From assembly GCF_030695525.1 (NCBI RefSeq), contig NZ_JAUYSS010000020.1:32411-96410 (forward strand): a stretch of DNA of 64,000 bases. The letters are read 5' to 3'. Position numbers and translations under genes: made by a program. Each line of letters opens with the position of its first letter. Position 1 is the stretch's first letter. The stretch comes from Daejeonella sp. GTDB lineage: Bacteria > Bacteroidota > Bacteroidia > Sphingobacteriales > Sphingobacteriaceae. The notes under the pieces are model-generated. The model saw nothing but the letters and a program-made list of their open reading frames with translations. It was not told where the DNA came from and made no database searches. Of the stretch, positions 43,094 to 51,938 are shown piece after piece.

Positions 43094-44365
43094 TTATCGT
43101 TTAAGCGGATCTTTATGAATGATCCCTAGCTTTCTACCTGCGTCTTCAAATGCATTAAGGGCTTGATTCAACTGCTCTTTGGTATGAGTAGCCATAACAC
43201 TCGTTCGAATTCGAGCATTTTTCTTACTGACTGCCGGGTAAATAATAGGATTGGTATAGATACCGGCTTTCATTAACATTGCCGCCATCTGAGCAGTTAC
43301 AGATGCGTCACCTATTTTAATTGGTATAATGGCAGACTGCGTGGGACCAGTATCGAAGCTCAGGCTATCGAGGCCGTCTTTGAAGTGATTGATGTTCTCC
43401 CATAATTGATCTTTCCAATGGGGTTCTTCGTCAAGCAGCTCTATGCCGCGGATAATTCCGGCGGCGGCAGGTGTTGAGGTGGCCGAAAACAGGTGCTGCC
43501 GGCTTTGATATTTGAGAAAATTGATCAATTCTGGAGAGGCTATAACATAGCCGCCCACATTACCGAAAGTCTTGCTGAAGGTTCCGGTTATAATATCCGC
43601 CTCCTGTAATATCCCATACATTTCCATGGCGCCTCTACCGGTATTCCCCACTACACCCACACCATGTGCATCGTCAACGGCTAAATAAGCGCCATAATGC
43701 CGGCATAATTCAAGGATCTTATCAAGCGGTGCGATATCGCCGTCTTGCGAATAAACTCCGTCTACAATTACCATCTTGGTCCGGTAGGCATCCCTGCTTA
43801 ATTTCAATGTTCGTTCGAGAAGATCCAGCCTGTTGTGCAGGAATACTTTCATGTTTGTAAGCTGACAGCCTTCATATACACTTGCATGAACTGCCATATC
43901 TACAATTGCAATGTCCTCTTTCTGCAGCAGACTCATTAATGTAGCGCTGTTTGCCGTATAGCCGGTTGTATAAATAATTGCGCTTTCCCTGCCAAAAAAA
44001 GCAGCGATCTTTTGCTCAAGGTTTTCATGATAGCTGAATTGACCTCCAATTGCAGGAGATGCGCCAGCGCCGGATCCAAACTCCTCTATTGAAGCAATAA
44101 CAGCAGCCTTGATTTCAGGATGCTGAGTAAAACCCAGGTAATCATTGGATACAAAGCTTACCATTTTACGGGCCTTTGAATGATCTTTTGTAAGTACATT
44201 CATCTCCGGCCCACAACCACTTGACGAAACAAGACGGTAGTTAAGGCGTCCGTTATCATCCAGGTAATTAAGATAATTTTGAAATAAACCGGCACGTTTC
44301 CACGCATCCAGTCCATCCACATTTTCAAAGTCTTTGAAACTTGCGGTGTTAAATTCAATTTCCAT
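43094..44365 (-). CDS. Alpha-oxoamine synthase (KAPA synthase / serine palmitoyltransferase-like)
   Basis: 423 residues, PLP fold-type I. SNDYLGFTQHPEIKAAVI near 73-90, the aldimine-stacking His region DMAVHASVYEG, cofactor Asp-x-His in VDDAHGVGVVG and the PLP lysine in GTFSKTFGNVGGY are all present. It condenses an amino acid with an acyl-CoA or acyl-ACP. The extended N-terminus (about 60 residues before the core) and C-terminal SVMATHT resemble bacterial serine palmitoyltransferases, but no bio genes are adjacent, so the product may be a lipid or signalling molecule. Followed by TetR and Crp genes on the same strand. Confidence 0.82.
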   Translation of the reverse strand: MEIEFNTASFKDFENVDGLDAWKRAGLFQNYLNYLDDNGRLNYRLVSSSGCGPEMNVLTKDHSKARKMVSFVSNDYLGFTQHPEIKAAVIASIEEFGSGAGASPAIGGQFSYHENLEQKIAAFFGRESAIIYTTGYTANSATLMSLLQKEDIAIVDMAVHASVYEGCQLTNMKVFLHNRLDLLERTLKLSRDAYRTKMVIVDGVYSQDGDIAPLDKILELCRHYGAYLAVDDAHGVGVVGNTGRGAMEMYGILQEADIITGTFSKTFGNVGGYVIASPELINFLKYQSRQHLFSATSTPAAAGIIRGIELLDEEPHWKDQLWENINHFKDGLDSLSFDTGPTQSAIIPIKIGDASVTAQMAAMLMKAGIYTNPIIYPAVSKKNARIRTSVMATHTKEQLNQALNAFEDAGRKLGIIHKDPLKR

Positions 44366-44633
44366 AGGTTTTTTAGGTTAGTTAATTAAATCTAATAGCA
44401 ATTTTTGAAATGGGTGGTGACATGGCTCATATTTTTAAATGGAATTCCTTACCTGCATGAGGAAAGAATTTAACATGTCACCGTATGACATTGGTTAAAA
44501 AATTAAATTCGATATGTTTTACGCTCTTGCTGTTTAAAGGTTCTTTATATCCTCTGAGCAAAACCTGAGGCTTATGCATGGCTTATTACGTTTTTTCAGG
44601 CTTATCCTTAAAATAAATACCCGGCTTTTCCGA

Positions 44634-44849
44634 ATGATTAAGCTGCCGATTCTTATTGAAGAGCATCAGCGTAGCGGACTTCCTCTTGCTTTTACTGAAA
44701 AGTGGCTGGATAATAAGGACTTGAGGCAAAAGCTTCACATGAGCCAAAGCACCCTTAGGCGCCACCGCCTTGAAGGAACAATAAGTTACATCCGGATAAA
44801 TGGCAAATACTATTACCGGAAATCAGATATTGAAATGCTTATGGATTAA
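44634..44849 (+). CDS. HTH excisionase-like small protein
   Basis: 71 residues from the ATG at 44634. An upstream ATG at 44574 adds 20 hydrophobic/basic residues not seen in relatives. Core: WLDNKDLRQKLHMSQSTLRR, then HRLEGTISYIRINGKYYYRK. Clear relative of 45131-45418 and more distantly of 30938-31240. A likely DNA-binding protein of a mobile or decayed element. Confidence 0.65.
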   Translation: MIKLPILIEEHQRSGLPLAFTEKWLDNKDLRQKLHMSQSTLRRHRLEGTISYIRINGKYYYRKSDIEMLMD

Positions 44850-45041
44850 ATTTACACACAAACATTTACGTCAGCTGGGATCAATCGGGTCAAAAAAAAT
44901 ACAAATCAAGTCGAGCTGGCCGGATTCAAGAAAATTGATAATCAGTAATTTACATTTGATTCAGGATGCCTTTCCCGGCAACAGACCAAAGAACCAGAAA
45001 CCAGGACGATGAAACTAATTTGACATTTACCACTAATCCCA

Positions 45042-45121
45042 GACAACAGACTTCAGACTTCAGACATCAGACATCAGACTTCAGACATCAGACATCAGAC
45101 ATCAGGCAACAGACATCAGGC
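45042..45121. repeat. Tandem CAGACATCA/CAGACTTCA repeat tract
   Basis: At least seven imperfect ~9-bp units (AGACATC, AGACTTC, AGGCAACAGACATC) run in tandem up to the next gene. Related CAACAGA units occur within the coding region at 50333-51271 and, reversed (TTGTCTGTTG), at 45429-45452. Confidence 0.75.
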
Positions 45122-45130
45122 ACATGAACA

Positions 45131-45418
45131 ATGGATAACAGGCCTTTACTCCGGAAACTTGAAAGTATAGAAGAGACTCAGGGAAAGATTCTCTTCTATA
45201 TCCGTACACTAGCTGAACAAAACGTCAAAACTAAGGGCCGGATTCCCGAAGTTTTATTTAATGATCAGGAAGTGATGTTTAAACTAAGCTGGAGTAAAAG
45301 TACCCTGAAACGCCGCCGCGCCGAGGGATTACTCCCTTTCCGCAAAATCAAAAATAAATACTATTACAGGGAAAAGGATGTATACTATCTTCTTTTCCCG
45401 GATACAAGTTCGAGCTGA
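45131..45418 (+). CDS. HTH excisionase-like small protein (second copy)
   Basis: 95 residues: a short N-terminal coiled region (LRKLESIEETQGKILFYI), then FNDQEVMFKLSWSKSTLKRR and RKIKNKYYYREKDVYYLLF. Same architecture as the 100-residue protein at 30938-31240. Immediately preceded by the tandem CAGACATCA tract. Confidence 0.68.
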   Translation: MDNRPLLRKLESIEETQGKILFYIRTLAEQNVKTKGRIPEVLFNDQEVMFKLSWSKSTLKRRRAEGLLPFRKIKNKYYYREKDVYYLLFPDTSSS

Positions 45419-45512
45419 ATTGTGTTACCAGTTGTCTGTTGTCTGTTGCCTGAGAAATCCTGCTTTGAACTGTTTAATATTTTCTGAAGAAAAGCTATTA
45501 ATTGGAATTACA

Positions 45513-45690
45513 CTTGCAGAATCTTTAAACCCTCTCTTTTGGAGAGGGCAGCACCGAACTTGAAACCAGCAGTGCCGTACACAGGGTGAGGCCCCCTAAA
45601 AAGCAGTTCATACTATTGCAAATTTCATACCCGTCGAATTTGTACACCGACCAGAGGGTTACTGGAACGGTGATAACACCGACCAGAGGG
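45513..45690. repeat. Dispersed repeat CTTTAAACCCTCTC family, copy A
   Basis: Contains AATCTTTAAACCCTCTC, then GGAGAGGGC, TTGAAACCAGCAGTGCCGTA, GGGTGAGGCCCCCTAAAAAG and GGTGATAACACCGACCAGAG. Further copies are at 47205-47418, 47639-47840, 52361-52460, 53139-53230, 53589-53690 and, diverged, 29961-30060. Confidence 0.8.
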
Positions 45691-45709
45691 AATGGCATTG
45701 GGATATTAT

Positions 45710-46906
45710 CTAATACAAAAAGCCAAACATCCACAATGGTATTTTATTTTGAAATCCATATTCAATATCATCGGCTGCAATAAAAGCATTTTCAATGTTC
45801 TTAATTTGCTTACCAGACTTGTCTTTTCCTCCTATCTCAAAAGCATACTTTTCATTTACTAAAAAATCAGTTGCTTCATGATAACTTAAATTGTTATGGT
45901 ATGCTAATTGATTGGAAAAAAAAGTTTCCCTTACATTACCACTATTAATTTTAGAAGGGGATAAAACATACATCAGATTGGTATTTTCCAGGTATATTTT
46001 GGCTGGTTTTTGTAATTTACTATTGCCTTTAGCTTCTTTATATAGGTTAGTTGTCAGTCCAATTTCTTCTAAGTAATGTAAATAGTTCATCAAAGTCGAT
46101 CGGTTTATTCCAATTTTAGCACTTAAATTGCTCACATTAGGAATAAACGGTACCGATTCAGAAATAATAGCCAACAATTGTTTTATTTTATGAATATACC
46201 CCAAATCAACGCCTCGTAACAAAGGCAGCTCAATTTCGAGCATCATATTGATCACTTCTTCCAAACGTTGCCAATACAATTCAGGTTGCTCTTTATAGAA
46301 AGGATAATAACCATACTTCAAATAGGCTCCAAAATATTGATAAGGTTTTATTTCAGCATTAATCAAAGTCGCTTCCGATAAATGATCTTCCAGAATATGC
46401 TCTAAAGACAAACGCTCAAAATGTATCCCTGTTTCTAACGAAATGTATTCTCTAAAAGAAAGTCCCTGAAGGTGATATACAATAGCTCTTCTACTCAAAT
46501 CAAATCGGGCATTTAAAATTTCCAAAAGAGAAGAACCAGTAAAAACCACTTTCAATTCCGGATAATCATCATAAATATTTTTGAGCTCCTGTGCCCAGTT
46601 GGCATATTTATGAACCTCATCCAAAAACAAATACTTACCCCCTTTTTTAACAAATTCATCGGCCAAATCAACCAAAGTGGTATTGCTAAATCCTATAGAA
46701 TCTAAACTTACATATAGTGATTTTTCTAACTCTTTACTAAAGTTCAGCTTCATATACTGCAAGAGCAATGTTGTTTTGCCTACGCCTCTTGCCCCTTTAA
46801 TCCCAATTAATCGGGCTTCCCAATTGACATCATTAATAAAACTCCGGACAAATTGAATAGACGTATTTTGTAATTTTTTTTGATATTTCTCAAATAATTT
46901 CTCCAT
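45710..46906 (-). CDS. AAA+ ATPase with DUF4143 C-terminal domain (second)
   Basis: 398 residues. Walker A GARGVGKTTLLLQY near 38-51, Walker B YLFLDEVHKY near 92-101, sensor VFTGSSLLEI, and C-terminal NEKYAFEIGGKDK with the conserved E-GGK of DUF4143 are present. Same family as 40249-41382 but not closely similar. A TATATTTG box (complement of 46925-46932) is a likely -7 promoter element 18 nt upstream of the ATG. The 3' end is immediately followed by repeat copy A. Confidence 0.83.
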   Translation of the reverse strand: MEKLFEKYQKKLQNTSIQFVRSFINDVNWEARLIGIKGARGVGKTTLLLQYMKLNFSKELEKSLYVSLDSIGFSNTTLVDLADEFVKKGGKYLFLDEVHKYANWAQELKNIYDDYPELKVVFTGSSLLEILNARFDLSRRAIVYHLQGLSFREYISLETGIHFERLSLEHILEDHLSEATLINAEIKPYQYFGAYLKYGYYPFYKEQPELYWQRLEEVINMMLEIELPLLRGVDLGYIHKIKQLLAIISESVPFIPNVSNLSAKIGINRSTLMNYLHYLEEIGLTTNLYKEAKGNSKLQKPAKIYLENTNLMYVLSPSKINSGNVRETFFSNQLAYHNNLSYHEATDFLVNEKYAFEIGGKDKSGKQIKNIENAFIAADDIEYGFQNKIPLWMFGFLY

Positions 46907-48664
46907 AATGATCTATTAAGAATACAAATATATAACTATTTTGCTTGTTACAGTATACAATAATTTAATTGTTTTATTCATAAGACTATACAAAATTTAA
47001 AAGATCGCTTGTTCTCTAAATGCTTGTATCTATGAGATTTGTGCCTCTATTTGCTGTTATCAACAACCAGGAGATGTGAGAGGGTTTGTGGTACGTTAAC
47101 ACCAATCAGAGAAAATTTTAACCCATGTCTGAACCATGATTCAGATGATTTATGGGATTATTATAATAAATGAGCAATCAAATATTCCGAACTATCGACA
47201 AATCATCCTTGCAGAATCTTTAAACCCTCTCTTTTGGAGAGGGCAGCACTAGACTTGAAACCAGCAGTGCCGTACACAGGGTGAGGCCCCCTAAAAAGCA
47301 GTTCATACTACAGCAAAATTTCCTGCCCGTCGAAATGAGATGGACAGTTTGTACACTGAACAGAGGGTAAATGGTACGGTGATAACACCGACCAGAGGGA
47401 ATACCGACCAGAGGGAAATCGCCTATGTGATTTCGGAAGTCTTTCCTCTGGTTGGTGTTATCCACACCAGGAGATGTGAGAGGACTTTGGTACTATGGTA
47501 AGGTAACACCAACCATAGGGAATTGCAACACTGTTTATTGCCCTTCCGATTCCGGCCTCCGCGCCGGAATCTCCTTAATTTTTATTTGTTGAGCTGTCAT
47601 CGTGGCGGAGGCCACGACCCCATCCACAAATAGACAATTTATCCTTGCAGAATCTTTAAACCCTCTCTTTTGGAGAGGGCAGCACTAGACTTGAAACCAG
47701 CAGTGCCGTACACAGGGTGAGGCCCCCTAAAAAGCAGCTCATACTACAGCAAAATTTCATACCCGTCGAAATGAGATGGACAGTTCGTACACTGAACAGA
47801 GGGTAACTGGTACGGTGATAACACCGACCACAGGGAATGGCTTACAATATAAATCATTCATTTTAAAAGTTACATTTCGCGTCTCTGCGTCTTAGCGAGA
47901 GTATTATCCTTTGGTTGGGGAGCACCAATCAGGAGATGTGAGAGGGTTTGTGATACTATGGTACGGTGATAACACCGACCAGAGGGAAAAGGGAGAGGAT
48001 GGAAAATATTTATGATTTTAACCTCCCCCTGCAACCGCACCAAGCCGATACACCCCCCTCCGAAGGGGGATAGCGTGATGCCTATAAATTTGAGTTCAAA
48101 GCAAATTTTGTTTTAAAGTACTACTCATCAGAATCACATTAATCAAAAAAATCACAGTTCAGACAAAATCGGCAAAAGTGAAGACGGAATCTACTTTCCA
48201 ATCGCCTATGTGATTTCGTAAGTCTTTCCCCACCCATCGACAAATAGACAAATCAAATGGATCAAAGAACAAAGAGCAATGAATAAAGACAAGACACGTA
48301 GCTTCAAATGAATTACTCATCCCATTTGCTAACCCGATAGCTATCGGGTTGCTAATTTTCTCATTTACTCAATTGTTAACCCGATAACTATCGGTACACA
48401 ATTCCACAGGTTCTTCCTTATACTTTCCTTAGCTATTGTTGTGCTCAAATGCTTCAAAACGCCATTTAGCCCAACAAAAGCTCAACAAAGACCGAACAAG
48501 AGCACAACAAATCCTCAAAAAGGGGGTCAAAGGAGGTCAAAACGGGTTCAAAGAGGCTCAGCTATTTCAGGGCTCCCTGGCGGTACTTACTTTCGTTCAG
48601 CAGCACAGCGTACCGGTGCGAATTAAAGGGTGCTGATTGTTAAACATTTTAAATTTTAAATGAT
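46907..48664. repeat. 1.76-kb gene-poor repeat island
   Basis: Two copies of the CTTTAAACCCTCTC family (47205-47418, 47639-47840) flank a REP-like double hairpin (47545-47620) and an inverted-repeat unit (47445-47522, TGGTTGGTGTTA...TAACACCAACCA). Another inverted unit spans about 47905-47985. A GTGATTTCGTAAGTC unit lies at 48187-48230. Palindrome AACCCGATAGCTATCGGGTT is at 48331-48350, with a weaker copy at 48378-48397. Frames at 48436-48636 are CAACAAAAG-rich and not convincing genes. Confidence 0.75.
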
Positions 48665-49303
48665 ATGGGAACATATAAAAAAGGAATATTAGGCTCATTT
48701 TCCGGCAAGGTCGGAACAGTAGTGGGCAGTAGTTGGAACGGTATTGAGTATATGCGCAGTTTGCCTAAACCATCAAGAAAAGCACCAACGGATCTGCAAA
48801 TGCTCCAGCGGGCAAAACTGGGGATGGCCACCGGCTTTCTCCAGCCAATCAGCGCATTGATCAACATAGGATATAAAGGTCTTGCCATCCGGCAGACTCC
48901 TTTCAACGTGGCTACCTCCCAGTTTCTTGCAGAGGCAATCACCGGAATTTATCCTGATCTGATGATCGATTATCCAAAGGTATTGATCAGTAAGGGTAAC
49001 CTGACCGGTCCCTGGGGGCCGGCTGTCACTTCTGCTGCAAGCAAAGTAAATGTTACCTGGCAGGATAATTCTGCTTCAGGAACGGCCAAGCCTACGGATA
49101 AAGCGATGCTGCTGGTTTATAACCCCCTTAAGTCGCAATATGTATTTACGACCGATGGTGTGGACCGCAGCATTTTGGCGGACAGTATGGATGTACCTGC
49201 CGACTTTGTGGGCGATACCGTCCACGTTTGGATTGCTTTTATATCAGCAGATAAAAAGACGGTTTCTACCAGTCTGTATATCAGCGAAGTAGTGATTGCA
49301 TAA
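48665..49303 (+). CDS. DUF6266-family protein
   Basis: 212 residues. The family pattern is visible: GILGSFSGKVGTVVGSSWNG at 7-26, YMRSLPKPSRKAPTDLQM, QRAKLGMATGFL, and a C-terminal beta-rich domain with AMLLVYNPLKSQYVF. No signal peptide. Found in Bacteroidota, function unknown. Paralogue of the next gene. Followed by a strong terminator. Confidence 0.75.
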   Translation: MGTYKKGILGSFSGKVGTVVGSSWNGIEYMRSLPKPSRKAPTDLQMLQRAKLGMATGFLQPISALINIGYKGLAIRQTPFNVATSQFLAEAITGIYPDLMIDYPKVLISKGNLTGPWGPAVTSAASKVNVTWQDNSASGTAKPTDKAMLLVYNPLKSQYVFTTDGVDRSILADSMDVPADFVGDTVHVWIAFISADKKTVSTSLYISEVVIA

Positions 49304-49309
49304 ATTCAT

Positions 49310-49334
49310 GAGCCGGGTAATTCCCGGCTCTTTT
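49310..49334 (+). terminator. Rho-independent terminator
   Basis: GAGCCGGG (49310-49317) pairs with CCCGGCTC (49323-49330) around a TAATT loop, followed by TTTT. Lies 6 nt after the first DUF6266 stop codon. Confidence 0.85.
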
Positions 49335-49357
49335 AAGAACCCTTAATATTATCAGTC

Positions 49358-50026
49358 ATGGCTATATTACATCATGGTATCCTGGGAGGTTTCAGCGGAA
49401 AAGTTGGAAACATTATTGGGTACAGGTATAAAAACCAGTATTGTATCCGGCAAATGCCGCGTAAATCAATCAAGCCTCCGGGCAATAGACAAATAGCGCA
49501 AAGGGAAAAATTTAAGCATTCCATGGCCTTAGTCTCTCCCCTGCGGGATCAGTTAAGTCAATTGCCTGAGAAAGGTAAAAGAAGGATTTCTGCTTTCAAT
49601 TGCTGCCTGAGCAAAGTATTAACTGAAGTTATAAAGGGAACTTACCCTGAATATTCCTTCAATTATGCTGCACTTCAGCTCAGCTCCGGAAGACTCTCTG
49701 TTGGCCACTGTCATTCAGTATATGCCATAGAAAACGATCTGATCTTCCGCTGGTGTCCGGATAGCCCTGATTTCTATTTAGAAAGAAAGCTTGTCATGCT
49801 GGCCTACAATCCGCTTAGAAAGGAATGGGCTTCCGATACCCTTGAACTTAGATCGGATGACAGCATGGGCATACTTAGTTTGCCATGCAGCTTTACAGGC
49901 GAGCATGTGGAGGCCTATATGTATTTCATTAATGGGGATGGCAAAGCGGTATCAGACAGTAAGTACCTGGGATCTGTGAATTTACCAGATACTCCTTTTT
50001 CAGAAACACTTATTAACCTTAATTAA
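49358..50026 (+). CDS. DUF6266-family protein (second copy)
   Basis: 222 residues: GILGGFSGKVGNIIGYRYKN at 8-27, QMPRKSIKPPGNRQIAQREKF, and MLAYNPLRKEWASDTLELR in the C-terminal part. Same order as the preceding protein, with about one third identity by eye. The copies probably arose by duplication. They precede the membrane-protein/hydrolase/lipoprotein trio. Confidence 0.72.
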   Translation: MAILHHGILGGFSGKVGNIIGYRYKNQYCIRQMPRKSIKPPGNRQIAQREKFKHSMALVSPLRDQLSQLPEKGKRRISAFNCCLSKVLTEVIKGTYPEYSFNYAALQLSSGRLSVGHCHSVYAIENDLIFRWCPDSPDFYLERKLVMLAYNPLRKEWASDTLELRSDDSMGILSLPCSFTGEHVEAYMYFINGDGKAVSDSKYLGSVNLPDTPFSETLINLN

Positions 50027-50045
50027 TCATCTTAAAATCAAAATC

Positions 50046-50414
50046 ATGGAACTTATTCAAAAATATTATCTCCCCTGGCATTTTCCTTTAAGAAAGGAAT
50101 TAGCCGGGATCATTGTGATCATTGTGATCTTCCTGTTTTTCCCATATATCATTCGCACAATAGATGTTACGGCCGCCGCGATCGATCCCGGGATATTCAG
50201 TGCAATTATTCTGGCTGTATCGGCAATCCTGATCTTCAAATCTGTAACCTGGTGGATCATCACAGCCATCTGGCCGGTGTTTGCAGAATATTCAAACGAA
50301 CATTTTGAACGGAATTTTAAATCCTTACAATCATGGCAAAAAGTAATTATTTACCTCGGATTCTACTTGCTGGTACTCTTTGCCTTTGTGGCTACGCTTG
50401 CAGCGATAGTATAG
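50046..50414 (+). CDS. Small three-to-four-helix membrane protein (holin-like, putative)
   Basis: 122 residues. Hydrophobic segments lie at about 20-38 (AGIIVIIVIFLFFPYII), 48-66 (GIFSAIILAVSAILIFKSV) and 99-121 (VIIYLGFYLLVLFAFVATLA). The size and topology, and the peptidoglycan-hydrolase-like gene next to it, fit a holin, but no holin family is recognised. The next frame overlaps it by 82 nt, an unusual overlap. Confidence 0.5.
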   Translation: MELIQKYYLPWHFPLRKELAGIIVIIVIFLFFPYIIRTIDVTAAAIDPGIFSAIILAVSAILIFKSVTWWIITAIWPVFAEYSNEHFERNFKSLQSWQKVIIYLGFYLLVLFAFVATLAAIV

Positions 50415-51271
50415 TTGTCAGTTGTCAGTTGCCTGTTGTCAGTAAAAGGTTGGTTCAGAAGGAGATTGATTCTCCGATTTGGAAACAGAAAGATGAAAGC
50501 CCAAAACCCATTGCTCAAGGCTCAGCTCAGAAAAGGCATCAGGTAACGGGTGTCAGGAATAAGGATCAAATTCTCTCAGGAGTAAAATCTCGCATCCCGA
50601 CAACTGATAACAGACAACAGATAACTAACATCGGACAACAGATAACCGACCTCAGATTTCAGCAACGAGATAACTATCGGGTAACAACCAAAAGAATCTA
50701 TGACTCCCAAATTGGTATCCGTGAACAAGGCATTAATACCGGTACGCAGGTTGAAGAATATCTAAAATATGTGAACCTGAAAAAAGGCCAGCCCTGGTGC
50801 GCGGCTTTTATCTGCTGGGTTTTCGGGCAGGCAAGGATTGAGAATCCGTGCTCGGGCTGGTCACCGGACTTGTTTAAGGGTAATAAATTGATCTGGGATA
50901 GAGCTGAAAGCAGAAAGCTGAAAGCCAAAAGCTTGTCAGGTGAGTCAGGAACCAACCTGCCTGCCGGTCAGGCAGGGAGCCAGGACCCGATAGCTATCGG
51001 GTCAAGACACTCACGCATAGCATACATCTATCCGCCCAGCCAGACAACAGGTAACAGACAACAGACAACACCTAAAACCGGTGACATCTTTGGACTATTC
51101 TTCCCCGATAAAAACCGCATTGCCCATGCCGGTTTTATTGATCAATGGGACGGGACCTGGCTGATTACGGTTGAGGGGAATACGAATGTTTCGGGTGGCA
51201 GGGAGGGAGATGGGGTCTATAGAAAAAGGAGGTTGGTTAAATCTGTTTATCAGGTGGCAAGGTATCTGTAG
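50333..51271 (+). CDS. TIGR02594/CHAP-like peptidoglycan hydrolase invaded by repeats
   Basis: 312 residues. The catalytic part is YDSQIGIREQGINTGTQVEE, then KGQPWCAAFICWVFG with Cys156, GDIFGLFFPDKNRIAHAGFI with His255 and TVEGNTN near 269-275. This is the NlpC/P60-CHAP-type Cys-His-polar set of TIGR02594-like enzymes. The N-terminus MAKSNYLPRILLAGTLCLCG, then YAC could be an export signal, but its start lies inside the preceding gene, so the start is uncertain. Several segments are translations of dispersed repeats: TTDNRQQITNIGQQITDL (90-107), AESRKLKAKS (191-200), NLPAGQAGSQDPIAIGS (208-224) and TTGNRQQTTP (238-247). Confidence 0.65.
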   Translation: MAKSNYLPRILLAGTLCLCGYACSDSIVVSCQLPVVSKRLVQKEIDSPIWKQKDESPKPIAQGSAQKRHQVTGVRNKDQILSGVKSRIPTTDNRQQITNIGQQITDLRFQQRDNYRVTTKRIYDSQIGIREQGINTGTQVEEYLKYVNLKKGQPWCAAFICWVFGQARIENPCSGWSPDLFKGNKLIWDRAESRKLKAKSLSGESGTNLPAGQAGSQDPIAIGSRHSRIAYIYPPSQTTGNRQQTTPKTGDIFGLFFPDKNRIAHAGFIDQWDGTWLITVEGNTNVSGGREGDGVYRKRRLVKSVYQVARYL

Positions 51272-51407
51272 AAAGCTGAAAGGTAAAAGCTGAAAGGTAA
51301 AAGCAGCAAATTGTAATGTTCAGAGCAAGATTAATAAGGTTGGCATTGTTTTGGAACACGCGACACGCGTGCACCAGCCACCAGCCTTGGAATAAAATTT
51401 AACAATC

Positions 51408-51938
51408 ATGAAAATCAATAAAATTACTTTAGGATATACTTTTGGGGGTGCTTTGTTCATTTCAATGACTTTAACATCATGCCAGATCGATAAATTTCTT
51501 AATCGTCAGAAAAGCAAAACGGAAATGGCAGAGGATCAGAAAATCATGATTACTACAGAGCTTCAGACCAGGTTACAAGATAGCCGCACTATCCGATTAT
51601 CTGATTCTCTTGGCCATACTTATCAGGTAGATATTTTTCCTTTGGATACATTTAGTTTTTCACCGAAAAATGGATTTAAAGGAAAAGCATTCAGTATCAG
51701 TATTAAAGGAAAACAAAATATAGTAAAGAGTCTTATTGACAGTTCAAATCGATCTCAGGATGTCCATAACCTTGAAAAGGATAATATTGAATTTAGTCGG
51801 AATATGGAACATAATACAGATTTAAAAAATAAGGAAAAGGAAAGCAGAATTGCATTTTCAAAAATCATTATGGTTCTGCTTGGCCTGTTAATACTGATAG
51901 CTGGGTGGCGATACTGGAAGCGTATGACTGCAATGTAA
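51408..51938 (+). CDS. Lipoprotein with C-terminal membrane anchor (u-spanin-like topology)
   Basis: 176 residues. Signal peptide with lipobox LTSC (Cys25). The middle has a beta-rich stretch (RTIRLSDSLGHTYQVDIFPL) and an alpha-helical polar region, and residues about 150-168 (IIMVLLGLLILIAGWRYW) form one membrane helix with a short basic tail. An outer-membrane lipid anchor plus an inner-membrane helix is the layout of unimolecular spanins such as phage T1 gp11, and it follows holin-like and endolysin-like genes. No sequence relationship to known spanins was recognised. Confidence 0.55.
   Translation: MKINKITLGYTFGGALFISMTLTSCQIDKFLNRQKSKTEMAEDQKIMITTELQTRLQDSRTIRLSDSLGHTYQVDIFPLDTFSFSPKNGFKGKAFSISIKGKQNIVKSLIDSSNRSQDVHNLEKDNIEFSRNMEHNTDLKNKEKESRIAFSKIIMVLLGLLILIAGWRYWKRMTAM

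Noticed and set aside
45042..45121. CRISPR array
   Set aside because: Units are ~9 bp, directly adjacent and imperfect, without spacers or cas genes. It is a simple tandem repeat.
47220..47465. 81-codon frame and the similar one at 45525-45734
   Set aside because: Both are translations of the CTTTAAACCCTCTC repeat. The shared ending (LCTALLVSS, SPKERV) reflects DNA repetition, not protein conservation.
48436..48636. Overlapping 66- and 61-codon frames
   Set aside because: Composition is a low-complexity CAACAAAAG tract in two frames. No ribosome site or family resemblance.
50046..51938. Intact prophage
   Set aside because: Only lysis-like genes are visible. No capsid, terminase, portal, tail or integrase genes in the window.
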